A stretch of DNA of 64,000 nt from REEB76 sp963774895 (lineage in GTDB: Bacteria; Pseudomonadota; Gammaproteobacteria; Natronospirales; REEB76): positions 1 to 64,000 of the forward strand of contig CAVZGN010000001.1 in assembly GCA_963774895.1 (NCBI GenBank), given 5' to 3'. Under the pieces are notes generated by a model. That model did no database searches and was not told the origin of the DNA. It was given only the letters and a program-made list of their open reading frames with translations. Shown here piece after piece: positions 51,779-60,828 of the stretch. Within the stretch, counting starts at the first letter, position 1. Each line of letters starts with the position of its first letter. The position numbers and the translations under genes are program-made.

Positions 51779-53077
51779 ATGAAGAGCAAGCCAGATACCA
51801 AAAAAACCAGTACCCCTGAATTCAACGAGAAGAAGGAAGTGGCGCAGCTACTGGATCGTTATGCGTTCATGCCGCGCTTCTCCCGCCAGCTCGAAAATCT
51901 GTTCCGGCTCTCCTATGCCCATCACCACCGTACACGCATGCGCGTCACGCTGGCCATCGGCCTGTTGGTGTTCCTGTTGGCAGGGATGCTGGATCTGCAA
52001 CTCGAGAGCGTGGCGCGCGATAACCTGTGGCTGCTGCGTTACCTGATCACCGCGCCATTCATCGCCGCCGCCCTGGGCGCTGCCTTCTGGGTAAGGCGCG
52101 ATATGGCTTTGCAGATTGTTTGCACGCTGGCGGTGTTGGCGGCAGGCACGGGCGTGAGTGTGGCGATCGTCCTCTACCCACAAACGATTTTTTCAAGTTA
52201 TGCATTAAGCCTATTCGTTATCCTGTTCTACAGCTACGTAGTCTCCGGCCTGCGCATCAGTTATGCGTTCGCATGCGGTATGTTGGTGAGCGGCGCATTC
52301 CTGGCTGGTACAGTCCTGAGCCCGCTGCCTGATTCCACTTTCAGCATGCTGATCGCCCAGCTGACGGTGGTAAACCTGGTGGGCATGTATGCGTGTTATC
52401 GCCTGGAAAAGGAGGCGCGCCGCAGTTTTCTGCACGGCCGGATGGTGAGATTGCTGAACAATGAAATCGTGGAACTGGCAGGTGTCGATGAACTAACCGG
52501 GCTCGCCAACCGGCGGCGCATGGATGAGTTCTATGCCAATACCTGGGCCAGGGCGCAGCGCGACCACGCGGAAGTGTTGGTGCTGCTGGCGGATGTGGAT
52601 TACCTGCAGCTCCTCAACGAGCATCTCGGCCGCAACATTGGCGATATCTGCCTGCGCAAGGTGGGGGCCGTGGTCCAGCATTACCGCAAGCGTCCCGGCG
52701 ACCTGGCCGCGCGTCTCGAGGGCGGCAAATTCCTGGTGGTCCTGTATGCTTGCGGTGAACGTCATGGCCGGACTATCGCCGAGCGCCTGCGCCAGGATAT
52801 CGAGAGCCTGAATCTGATAAACCCGGCATCACCTGCGGGCTGGACAGTGACCGTGAGCATCGGTGTGCATAGTGTGGTGCCTACGCGCAACCAGAGTCCC
52901 GCGAGCGGGCTGGCGGCGGCGGAAACTTTGCTGTTCATGGCGAAGAACCGCGGACGCAACTGTGTGGTCAACGACAAGGATGCGGCCTCTGGGAATGCGC
53001 CTCAGCTTGAGGCACAGGCATCGCGTGCCGACAAGACCCAGCTATTGCCCAGGTCCGAAGCTGCCGGCTCATTGTGA
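51779..53077 (+). CDS. Membrane GGDEF-domain protein with degenerate active site
   Basis: About 432 residues from ATG 51779. N-terminal region, then six membrane helices (about 60-220) in a 6TM-like sensor, then a GGDEF domain starting DELTGLANRRRM. The metal-binding Asp persists in LADVDYLQLLNEHLG, but the signature reads LEGGKFLV instead of RxGGDEF, so diguanylate cyclase activity is doubtful; it may bind GTP or act as a sensor. An upstream frame reaches 51686. The gap 51481-51778 holds nothing clear. Confidence 0.8.
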   Translation: MKSKPDTKKTSTPEFNEKKEVAQLLDRYAFMPRFSRQLENLFRLSYAHHHRTRMRVTLAIGLLVFLLAGMLDLQLESVARDNLWLLRYLITAPFIAAALGAAFWVRRDMALQIVCTLAVLAAGTGVSVAIVLYPQTIFSSYALSLFVILFYSYVVSGLRISYAFACGMLVSGAFLAGTVLSPLPDSTFSMLIAQLTVVNLVGMYACYRLEKEARRSFLHGRMVRLLNNEIVELAGVDELTGLANRRRMDEFYANTWARAQRDHAEVLVLLADVDYLQLLNEHLGRNIGDICLRKVGAVVQHYRKRPGDLAARLEGGKFLVVLYACGERHGRTIAERLRQDIESLNLINPASPAGWTVTVSIGVHSVVPTRNQSPASGLAAAETLLFMAKNRGRNCVVNDKDAASGNAPQLEAQASRADKTQLLPRSEAAGSL

Positions 53078-53098
53078 GACACAGACTAGAGTGAGCGG

Positions 53099-53725
53099 AT
53101 GGGAAGTTTCAGCACAACTGTGCTGAGCATCGTATTGACGATGACTGCGGCTGCCTGTTTGCCGGCACGCGCGAGTCCACCGCCGAAATACGGCCGATTG
53201 GCCGAAGCCTGCAGCCTGCCGCATCCTCCACAATCCACCGTCGCGTTGAACGGTGCTCAGGCGCTAGTGGATTTCTCACCGGGCGGGGATGGCCAGAGGT
53301 TGATTCTGCAGGCGATCACTCATGCGCAGCGTGCGATACTGGTGTAGGCTTACAGTTTTACCGACAGACGCATCATCAACGCCCTGGGCAAAGCCAAGGC
53401 ACGCGGTGTCGAAGTGCATGTGATCCTCGATAAGAGCGACACTCAGCCTTATGAAGGCCATACACCGATAGCCTCGGTGATCAGCGCCGAGCACATCCCC
53501 GTGTGGATCGACAGTTCGGTGCACATCGCCCATAACAAGGTGATGATCATCGATGGCAAAGAACTCATCACCGGCTCCTACAACTTCACCTATGCAGCCG
53601 ACTATGACAACGCCGAAAATCTTCTGGTAATCCGCAATGCACCGCAGCTGATCGAAGCTTACATCGGCAACTGGAAATGGCGGCAAAGCTGTGCGCAGCC
53701 TTATCGTGGCCAGAGTGTCAATTGA
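53099..53725 (+). pseudogene. Phospholipase D-like nuclease with in-frame amber codon
   Basis: One reading frame from a signal peptide (MGSFSTTVLSIVLTMTAAACLPARA) to a C-terminal HKD motif (HNKVMIIDGKELITGSYNFT). It is split by TAG at 53345-53347 in ILV-stop-AYSFTD, where Gln (CAG) would be expected. Single-HKD secreted Nuc-type enzymes dimerise to cut DNA or phospholipid. Either a nonsense mutation or read-through; a restart at 53414 would keep the HKD but lose the signal peptide. Confidence 0.8.
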
Positions 53726-53784
53726 ACCATTTCAAATGCAGCGCGCGGTCTATGCCTAGGTGGTAGTGCTTAAATCGCTGTAAC

Positions 53785-54669
53785 TCAGCTACCGCACATC
53801 TGTGCGAGAGTGAAGGCCGCCACATAGATCGACTGCGGCACGCCGTTGATGGTGAAGGCGTGATATTTGAAGCCGCTCTTGTCCTTGAACATCAGGAACT
53901 GGAACACCGCAGTCGTGGGCTTGTCCTGGTAGGTGACGATGCCGCTGACGTTCACGAAATCAGAGCCGTCGGAAGTAGCGCCGGTTGACCAGCGGGGTGA
54001 GGCGAAGAAGCCATTGACCTCCTGTTCAACGGTCTTTCCTTGGCAGTTATCCAGATGCGCATGTTTCACGATCTCAATGTTGTTGGGATCCGGTATCCAG
54101 TGCGGGTCGGCAGTGAGCAGTATCGGGTTCCCTTGTTCCTTGGCCATTGCCTGCGGCGACGGCTTGCCGTAGCCAGTTACGGTGATCATCACGGCGAGAA
54201 TGGTGCCGGCGATGAACACCGCTTCCACGATGAGCGCGCCCAGCAGCCAGTTACCTAGTTTGAAGTGGCGCCGCTGGCGCATATACGCGGGATACCCGAC
54301 CGGCCATAACACCGCCACCAGACCCAGCCAGGTGAACATCGGTTTGAGCGGGCTGCCCGAATCCCAGGCGCTGGGAGACCGGTATATCTCGCCAGCCGCG
54401 AATCCAGCAGTGATCAGTACGGTGAGCGCCAGCAACCAGACCAGTCCGGGAATTGAGTGGGCGGCGAGCGCCACGATCAGCAATCCTACGGCGAAAATCA
54501 GTGGGATAGCCAGCAGGAATATGCCGTAATCCGCTTCCGGCATATCTGAAGACAATAATTTACGTGTTCCGGATTGGTTTAAAAATGCACCGCAGTGTAC
54601 GCAGTGGGAAGCCGCGGGTGTGGATTTTCCGCAGGCAGGGCAGGTTAGCTTATCGGCAGTCTGGGCCAT
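53785..54669 (-). CDS. Zinc-ribbon membrane protein, unknown
   Basis: About 294 residues from ATG 54669. N-terminal zinc ribbon CPACGKSTPAASHCVHCG, then four hydrophobic helices (about 50-190), and a C-terminal extracytoplasmic domain (ANGDPHW-like region to VAAFTLAQMCGS). Its start overlaps the end of the fecR-like gene, so they are co-transcribed. Function unknown. Confidence 0.7.
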   Translation of the reverse strand: MAQTADKLTCPACGKSTPAASHCVHCGAFLNQSGTRKLLSSDMPEADYGIFLLAIPLIFAVGLLIVALAAHSIPGLVWLLALTVLITAGFAAGEIYRSPSAWDSGSPLKPMFTWLGLVAVLWPVGYPAYMRQRRHFKLGNWLLGALIVEAVFIAGTILAVMITVTGYGKPSPQAMAKEQGNPILLTADPHWIPDPNNIEIVKHAHLDNCQGKTVEQEVNGFFASPRWSTGATSDGSDFVNVSGIVTYQDKPTTAVFQFLMFKDKSGFKYHAFTINGVPQSIYVAAFTLAQMCGS

Positions 54670-55672
54670 TGCAGCCCCGTTTGTCTTGATGATGTGCGTG
54701 TTTCTTGTTGCGCGCTTGATCGGTTTCATGGTTACGCGCATTTTGCGTATTTCGAATAGTAGTCATTTCATGATTTGAATGGAATTTACCTGGATTCTGC
54801 CACCCTGGCCGCCGTTGGGCTGGCTGCCGCCAGCGTTGCCGGCGGCGCATCTGCAGGGTGTGGAAGTTAGTGTAATCACGCAGCCGGTACCGGTAAGGCA
54901 GTTTCATCCGCTGTAGGGCGCGTGGCGGATGTTGCAGCAACCGCAACATCGCGCTGTGATTTTCCACATACCCATAATGACCTGCGGTAGCGAGGCTTTC
55001 TCCCGCCTGGTTCCTGAGTGAGATCGCGCCTTGGCCCACGCCTGTAAACAAGCCCTGTTCGCCGGCATCACAGTCAGCGGCGCAGTAACGAACTTCATAG
55101 CGAGTGCCGCGGATGCCGATCGTCGCTACCGGTGTTTCCACGGCGTAGTCCTGATGTTCCACATGGCCGATGAAGCCGGTGATTGCCTGGAAGCCCCCCT
55201 TGATGAGCCTGAACAGAGCGCTCTCGTGTTCCGGTGGAGCCTGGTCCGGTGGCCGGACTGGAGGCGTTGATGCCGGAGCCGTACTCGCCTGCGCCGGTGA
55301 TAGGGCATAGCCGTGTGCCGCGGGATCGTAATGAAATTGCTGGATATGAAATTCAGTGTCCGGGCGCAGCAGGATGCGACCGCCATCCTCGAAATCGAGG
55401 TCCGCGTAGCTGTCATCGCCCGTGGTGATGCCATCGCCGGCGAACACACTGTCACCGTCTTGCAATTGGCGTGTATGGCCGTCGATCCCGGTATCTGTGA
55501 CACTGCCCACGGCCACCACCGCACTGCCGGCCTGTTCGGATTGCGGCGTTGCCTGAATGCTCGCAGCTGGGGAGGCGGGTATAGCCGGATTCTGAGCCTG
55601 CAGATTAATCGACAGGCCGGCGCTGGCAGCGACTATCGCCAGTGCTAGAAGACGGTATAGGTTTGCGCGCAT
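54650..55672 (-). CDS. FecR domain secreted protein
   Basis: 340 residues with a signal peptide (MRANLYRLLALAIVAASAG). FecR-type domain: SAVVAVGSVTDTG, LQDGDSVFAGDGITTGDDSYADLDFEDGGRILLRPDTEF and VATIGIRGTRYEVRYC. The tail is basic and Arg/His/Asn-rich, perhaps unstructured. Such lone FecR proteins sense or scaffold at the cell surface; no partner sigma factor or TonB receptor is near. Confidence 0.8.
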   Translation of the reverse strand: MRANLYRLLALAIVAASAGLSINLQAQNPAIPASPAASIQATPQSEQAGSAVVAVGSVTDTGIDGHTRQLQDGDSVFAGDGITTGDDSYADLDFEDGGRILLRPDTEFHIQQFHYDPAAHGYALSPAQASTAPASTPPVRPPDQAPPEHESALFRLIKGGFQAITGFIGHVEHQDYAVETPVATIGIRGTRYEVRYCAADCDAGEQGLFTGVGQGAISLRNQAGESLATAGHYGYVENHSAMLRLLQHPPRALQRMKLPYRYRLRDYTNFHTLQMRRRQRWRQPAQRRPGWQNPGKFHSNHEMTTIRNTQNARNHETDQARNKKHAHHQDKRGCNGPDCR

Positions 55673-55807
55673 GCCCCATCGATTCTCATATCACTGTTGC
55701 ACATACCTCGAGCTGTCGATATCTGTACTTAATCTGAAAAAAGCCGGAGAGATTATCCCCCCGGCCTCCTGAGACAGATTGTCCGGTAGCATGGCTACCA
55801 TCCCTGA

Positions 55808-56299
55808 TTATTTAAGTTGATCGAGTATCTTCATCTCCGGCACGGACAGGAAGGTGTCGGGGTTATCTGGATCGTTGCTGATCGGCAGCGTACCGCACAT
55901 GAGCTGCGAGAGCGTATTCTTGCCATTGATACCCGGTTGGGAGCCTCCGCCCAGATCGTATTTGAGTACCTGGCCGCGCGCGTTCCATTCCTTGGGCAGG
56001 TCGCGGGCATTGGTGCGCACCTCCACGGTCACCTCGACCCACTTTTTCCATCCCCAGTTCTCGGTATGGTAGTTGTAGGGATTATCGCCGCTGGATGACA
56101 TGGTGGCATGCCAGTTGATCAGATCGTAGGATTTCTCATTCAATCCGATGCAGGAGATCATCAGCTGCTTGAGAGCTGTCTTGATCATGGCCTGGTTGTC
56201 AGCCGGTGTCCCGGCGGCGATCTCGACGGTCTTTTCTGGCGCTTTGGTACAGGCGGCAAGCGTCAGGGTGACGAGTATCGCGATTGCAAGTTTTTTCAT
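55808..56299 (-). CDS. Small lipoprotein, unknown
   Basis: About 163 residues from ATG 56299. Signal peptide with lipobox LTLAAC, then an alpha-beta domain with two further Cys (LMISCIGLNE and LMCGTLP) that could form a disulfide, and a Trp-rich middle (NYHTENWGWKKWVEVTVEV). No family recognised; envelope-located. Confidence 0.65.
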   Translation of the reverse strand: MKKLAIAILVTLTLAACTKAPEKTVEIAAGTPADNQAMIKTALKQLMISCIGLNEKSYDLINWHATMSSSGDNPYNYHTENWGWKKWVEVTVEVRTNARDLPKEWNARGQVLKYDLGGGSQPGINGKNTLSQLMCGTLPISNDPDNPDTFLSVPEMKILDQLK

Positions 56300-56399
56300 G
56301 AAGGCATCTCTCAATGCATGATTATCGCTCAGAAAGTATAGCTCATGAACGCCTTGTGGGAAGTGCGTAGGTTAATTCGCAAGCTCCATGAATCAGGTG

Positions 56400-57029
56400 T
56401 TAGCGCGAGCGATCATGCCAATGGCGGCTGATAAAATACGTGAACAGTGCCGCCAGCACCACGATGAGTGCCACGATGAAATACAGGCTGACTTCATCGA
56501 AATAGCCGGCATACTTTTGCAGGTGCCGGCCAAGACGGTAGGTCCCCAGACCCCACACACCGACCCATAGGAGTGCGCCGGTGGCGTTGAACAGCAGGAA
56601 GCGCCGGAAGGACATGGCGGCGGCGCCCGCCACGATGCCATTCACCTGGCGCAGCACTTCGACGAAGCGCGCGAAGGTCACGAACCAGCCGCCGTATTTC
56701 TCAAAGGCCGTTTCCATGCGATGGATCTTGCGTTCGCCGAAGCCCACGTATTTGCTAAAGCGCAGGATCAGGCGGCGGCCGGTCAGATTTCCGATCCAGT
56801 AACCGATGCTGTCACCGCTGACCGCCGCCAGGAAAGCTGTGAGCAGTACCAGGGCGATACTGAGTTTCCCGTGTACTGCCAGGATGGCCGCGGCGATAAG
56901 CAGTGTCTGGCCCGGTGCCGGTATTCCGAAGCTTTCGACGAAAATGGTGATAAATAACACCGGGTAACCGTAATGTACCAGATACGGTTCCAGATATTTC
57001 AGCAAGTCATTGAATAAATCCATCGACAC
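56400..57029 (-). CDS. DedA family inner-membrane protein
   Basis: 209 residues. DedA/SNARE-associated hallmarks: FVESFGIPAPGQTLLIAAAIL, SGDSIGYWIGNLTGRR and the F-x-R-F-V-x-x-x-R motif (FARFVEVLRQVNGIVAGAAAM). The family includes undecaprenyl-phosphate and phospholipid flippases. Two Met codons at 57029 and 57023 are possible starts. Confidence 0.93.
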   Translation of the reverse strand: MSMDLFNDLLKYLEPYLVHYGYPVLFITIFVESFGIPAPGQTLLIAAAILAVHGKLSIALVLLTAFLAAVSGDSIGYWIGNLTGRRLILRFSKYVGFGERKIHRMETAFEKYGGWFVTFARFVEVLRQVNGIVAGAAAMSFRRFLLFNATGALLWVGVWGLGTYRLGRHLQKYAGYFDEVSLYFIVALIVVLAALFTYFISRHWHDRSR

Positions 57030-57108
57030 GCATTCTTAATTTTCGGTGGGTGCAGGCATGTTAGCAGATGCGCCTGCCAGGATTCACGGCCTGTGTAACT
57101 CAATCTGC

Positions 57109-59127
57109 TTAGTTGACTTTGAGTGAAACTGGCGGATTATTGACTCGTGCCCGAGCGGCCATGAGTTTCTCGCAGGCATGCACATCCAGCGGTTCACTCA
57201 GCAGGAATCCCTGGATGAGCCCGCAACTTTCCATCTGCAGCCATTCGAGCTGGGCCGCGTTCTCCACGCCTTCCGCCACTACACGGTGACCGAGGGCATT
57301 GGCGAGTTTGATGGTGGCGCGCGCCACCGCCGCATCTTCATGATTCAAGGCTACATCCCGCACGAAACTGCGGTCCAGCTTGAGTACGTCGATCGGAAAA
57401 CGTTTGAGATACGCCAGTGAAGAATTGCCGGTGCCGAAATCGTCCAGTGCCAGGCTGATGCCCATGCTGCGGAGCTTGGTGAGTTCCTTGAGATTAGTTT
57501 CCTCGTTAGCGAGCGTCACGCTTTCGGTTATTTCGAGTATCAGTGCCTGGGGTGGCAGACCGCTTTCGCCGAGAATGCGGCCGACGATGCTGGCCAGATC
57601 CGGTACTGTGAACTGGCGCGCCGACAAGTTCACCGCCATGTGGAATTCAGATCCATAGATACCACGCCAGTGTACCGCCTGTTTGCAGGCCTCGCGTAAT
57701 ACCCATTCACCGATCGGAATGATGAGGCCGGTTTCCTCGGCCAGCGGGATGAATTCCGCGGGAGCCACCAGGCCGAAGGCCTGGCTGTGCCAGCGCAGTA
57801 GCGCTTCGAGACCCATGATCTCGCCCTTGAGCATGTCGAACAGCGGCTGATAGTGCAGCACCAATTCGCCGCGTGTCAGTGCCTTGCGTAATTCCACTTC
57901 ACGTTTCAGGCGTCTGAGTGCGGCCTCATGCATATCGGGGGTAAAGAACTGGTAACTGTTGCGCCCGCGGTGCTTGGCGCGATACAGCGCCGTGTCGGCG
58001 TTCGCGAGCAGGCTCTTGGCATCTGGACTGTCGGCCGCCAGCAGGGTGATGCCCACGCTGCCGGTGACGCGCAATTCGGTCTCGCTCAGCAACATGGGCT
58101 TGGCGAGAGTGCGCAGTATACGTTCCGCAAGATGCGAGACATCCTTGCGTTTATCCACATGCTCCACTAACACGATGAATTCATCTCCCGACAGGCGCGC
58201 CACCGTGTCGCGGTCCTTGATGCAGCGTTTGAGGCGCTGGGCGACGCGCTTCAATACCAAATCGCCGGTCTGGTGACCCAGTGAATCATTGATGTGCTTG
58301 AATCGATCCAGGTCCACGAACAGCACCGCCAGTTGTGCATCACCGCGCCGCGCGCGGGTGATGGCGTTGCCGAGTTTCTGCTCGAACAAGGTGCGATTCG
58401 GGAGGCCGGTGAGGGAATCATAGTTCGCGAGCTGCACCAGTTGTTCTTCGGCGCGCTTGCGATCGGCCATCTCAGTGCGCAATTCATCCGCGATGTCCGC
58501 GAACGCGAAGCGGGTATTGAGTTGCTCAACCAGGCGTTTGTGCATGCCGATGGCCATGCGCAGTAACAGCGCCAGCATCACGCAGGCCAGCACCGCGGCC
58601 GCCAGTTGCACCGCATTCAAAGTCAGCGCCAATCTGGCGATCAGCGGGAGTGCAGCCACGCATGAAAACATCGCATAACCCTTGAGAGAAGGTGCTAGCG
58701 CCGGCATCGCCAGCGCACACGCTGACATGATAATGGTGGCCAGGAACATCTGGTGGGCTACATCCCCGGAAGGAAACAGCAGCATTCCCGCCAAACCCCA
58801 ACCGCCGGCCGCCAACAGATTGCCCGTCAGGAAACGCTGTTCCCACAGGTGCGTGTGTATGGCTTCGATGCTGCGTTGACGGAAGCGCCGGTTCAACAGC
58901 CCGCGACCGATCTCCACCGCCAGCATCAAGGTGAGCCAGGCCGTCAGGATCAGGTGACTGATGGGTGTACGCCAGGAAAGTGCCACCAGCAGTACCGCAA
59001 CAATGACCGCGGCCAGATGCGTGCCACGGGTATTGTTATAGAGAAGGTTGGTGAGTTCCGCCTTGACCAGGGGACCGACATCGCGGCTGGGTACCAGTGT
59101 ATCCGCCATGGTGGCAATCGCCATCAA
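57109..59127 (-). CDS. GGDEF-EAL bifunctional c-di-GMP protein, membrane bound
   Basis: 672 residues. About six N-terminal membrane helices, a short coiled coil, GGDEF with NYDSLTGLPNRTLF and ARLSGDEFIVL (SGDEF, active-type), then EAL with LEALLRW, NLSARQF, ITESV, DDFGTGNSSLAYL, EGVENAAQ and QGFLLSEPL, all metal-binding residues present. It may make or break c-di-GMP; composite proteins of this kind are often phosphodiesterases activated by GTP. Divergent from the GGDEF gene at 59371. Confidence 0.94.
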   Translation of the reverse strand: MMAIATMADTLVPSRDVGPLVKAELTNLLYNNTRGTHLAAVIVAVLLVALSWRTPISHLILTAWLTLMLAVEIGRGLLNRRFRQRSIEAIHTHLWEQRFLTGNLLAAGGWGLAGMLLFPSGDVAHQMFLATIIMSACALAMPALAPSLKGYAMFSCVAALPLIARLALTLNAVQLAAAVLACVMLALLLRMAIGMHKRLVEQLNTRFAFADIADELRTEMADRKRAEEQLVQLANYDSLTGLPNRTLFEQKLGNAITRARRGDAQLAVLFVDLDRFKHINDSLGHQTGDLVLKRVAQRLKRCIKDRDTVARLSGDEFIVLVEHVDKRKDVSHLAERILRTLAKPMLLSETELRVTGSVGITLLAADSPDAKSLLANADTALYRAKHRGRNSYQFFTPDMHEAALRRLKREVELRKALTRGELVLHYQPLFDMLKGEIMGLEALLRWHSQAFGLVAPAEFIPLAEETGLIIPIGEWVLREACKQAVHWRGIYGSEFHMAVNLSARQFTVPDLASIVGRILGESGLPPQALILEITESVTLANEETNLKELTKLRSMGISLALDDFGTGNSSLAYLKRFPIDVLKLDRSFVRDVALNHEDAAVARATIKLANALGHRVVAEGVENAAQLEWLQMESCGLIQGFLLSEPLDVHACEKLMAARARVNNPPVSLKVN

Positions 59128-59370
59128 GCCTCCCGGTCAGCTTTAAGCCCATGCTGTTATGAGCCGCAGGCTGCTTCATGTTGAGTACGGCGTCGCCAGT
59201 GTGCAGAAACTGCAGCGCGCTGTCCAGGGGGTTGGATGGTACCAATGGTGCAGTAATGCCGATGGGCGGTCTTGTAGGGAAATTATGTCAGGTTCATCAT
59301 CTGCCGCATCCAACAATAACTTATAGCAAGCCTGTTCTCCGCGCTTGTTGTTTAAAACAGGGAGTCGGTA

Positions 59371-60660
59371 GTGGGGGCGAATGAAGTCGCTGGATCGCAG
59401 CTATTGCTGAGCTTCGGGCTTATCAGCCAAATGGCGGCTGTCATCCTGTTGGTCGTGCTGTTCATGTTGTTGCGGCGGCATGCGACCCGGCGACCGTACT
59501 TCTTTGCCTGGAGCAATGCCTGGCTGGCATTTGCCGTGGCACTCATCGCCCTGGTTTCCCGTTTTTATGTATTCCCAACACTCATGGGCCCCGGCTTTGA
59601 ATCGGGTGGGTGGGCCAACATCTGCTATTTCGTCTACCAGTTCGGCAAACTGGCCTTTATCGTACTGCTGCTGCGGGGCACATTGCTTTATCTCAAGGGC
59701 ATGTCGCATCCAGTCATAGGCTTGATGCGCTGGTTGTGGGCTGCAGTCGGTGCTTTCACTTTGATTTCGGTGACGTTTTCGCCGACGCTGCATGCCATGG
59801 TCTTTTGGCAAGGGCTGTGCAACGTGGTGGTGTATTCCATTTGCACTGTGGCCATGTTGTCCTTGCCCGCGCCGCGTCGCAGTCTGGGGACGTGGACCAC
59901 CGGCACAATGCTGGCTGCAAGCCTGGTGCTATGGCTGGTTTACCTGGCCGCGCTATTGGGTGAAGTCATCCCGGGAGCACATATCGGCCTGGACCTGCAA
60001 AATTTGCTCAATGGCCCCAATAATTACTTGGACCTTACTCTGTGCATGCTGCTGGCCTTCGGCATGGTGCTGGTGCTGTTCGAGGACGCCAAGCGCGAAA
60101 TCGACACCGCCCATCACGAGCTGCGTATCGCCCACGAACAATTGCTGCGCGAATCCTTGCTCGATGCAATGACCGGCGCCTATAACCGCCGTGCTTTCAA
60201 CGAAGGCGCAGGTCTGGAGGATGCCCACGGCACCTTCGGCACGCTGGTGGTCCTGGATATGGATAACCTCAAGGATGTGAATGATATCTATGGTCACAAA
60301 TACGGCGATGCGCTGCTCAAGCATTTCGCCTCAGTGATGCGCGCCGGCTTGCGACCCTCGGACAAACTCTACCGCCTGGGCGGTGATGAATTCCTGATAG
60401 TCATGCCGCGCGCGGTGGCCAGCATGGCCAGCCCGCGCGTCCAGGAACTGATCGCCACCGCGCCCGCGCTCAAAGTGAGCGACAGCGGTGCGCTTATCAA
60501 GTTGCGGGCCAGTGTCGGCAGCGCGAATTTCAGCAGCGTGGAAAACCTCAAAGTCGCCCTGCATGAAGCCGACCGCTGCATGTATGCGCAAAAACGCGCC
60601 AACCGGGATGAGCGCACCATACCCGCCAAGATGGTCAGAACCAGGGCTAGGGAACGGTGA
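59371..60660 (+). CDS. Membrane diguanylate cyclase (GGDEF)
   Basis: 429 residues. Seven or so membrane helices in the first 230 residues, a short signalling helix, and a complete GGDEF domain: DAMTGAYNRRAFNE, DMDNLKDVNDIYGHKYGD and LYRLGGDEFLIVM. The canonical signature predicts c-di-GMP synthesis. The RxxD inhibitory site is not evident. The stop is close to the next promoter region. Confidence 0.92.
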   Translation: MGANEVAGSQLLLSFGLISQMAAVILLVVLFMLLRRHATRRPYFFAWSNAWLAFAVALIALVSRFYVFPTLMGPGFESGGWANICYFVYQFGKLAFIVLLLRGTLLYLKGMSHPVIGLMRWLWAAVGAFTLISVTFSPTLHAMVFWQGLCNVVVYSICTVAMLSLPAPRRSLGTWTTGTMLAASLVLWLVYLAALLGEVIPGAHIGLDLQNLLNGPNNYLDLTLCMLLAFGMVLVLFEDAKREIDTAHHELRIAHEQLLRESLLDAMTGAYNRRAFNEGAGLEDAHGTFGTLVVLDMDNLKDVNDIYGHKYGDALLKHFASVMRAGLRPSDKLYRLGGDEFLIVMPRAVASMASPRVQELIATAPALKVSDSGALIKLRASVGSANFSSVENLKVALHEADRCMYAQKRANRDERTIPAKMVRTRARER

Positions 60661-60828
60661 TGGCACTTGATTCAGATCATGAATTTTGATGATTTGCGAA
60701 TGCCCGGACTTCTTTTTTCACTGCAGTAGTTTATGATAATCGCCTATATTTGGGGCGCGTAGACCGCCGTCCGTTTTCCAGAGGAAACCGAGGCAGCACA
60801 ACGACCAGTCCCCGCGGCCGGAGCATTT

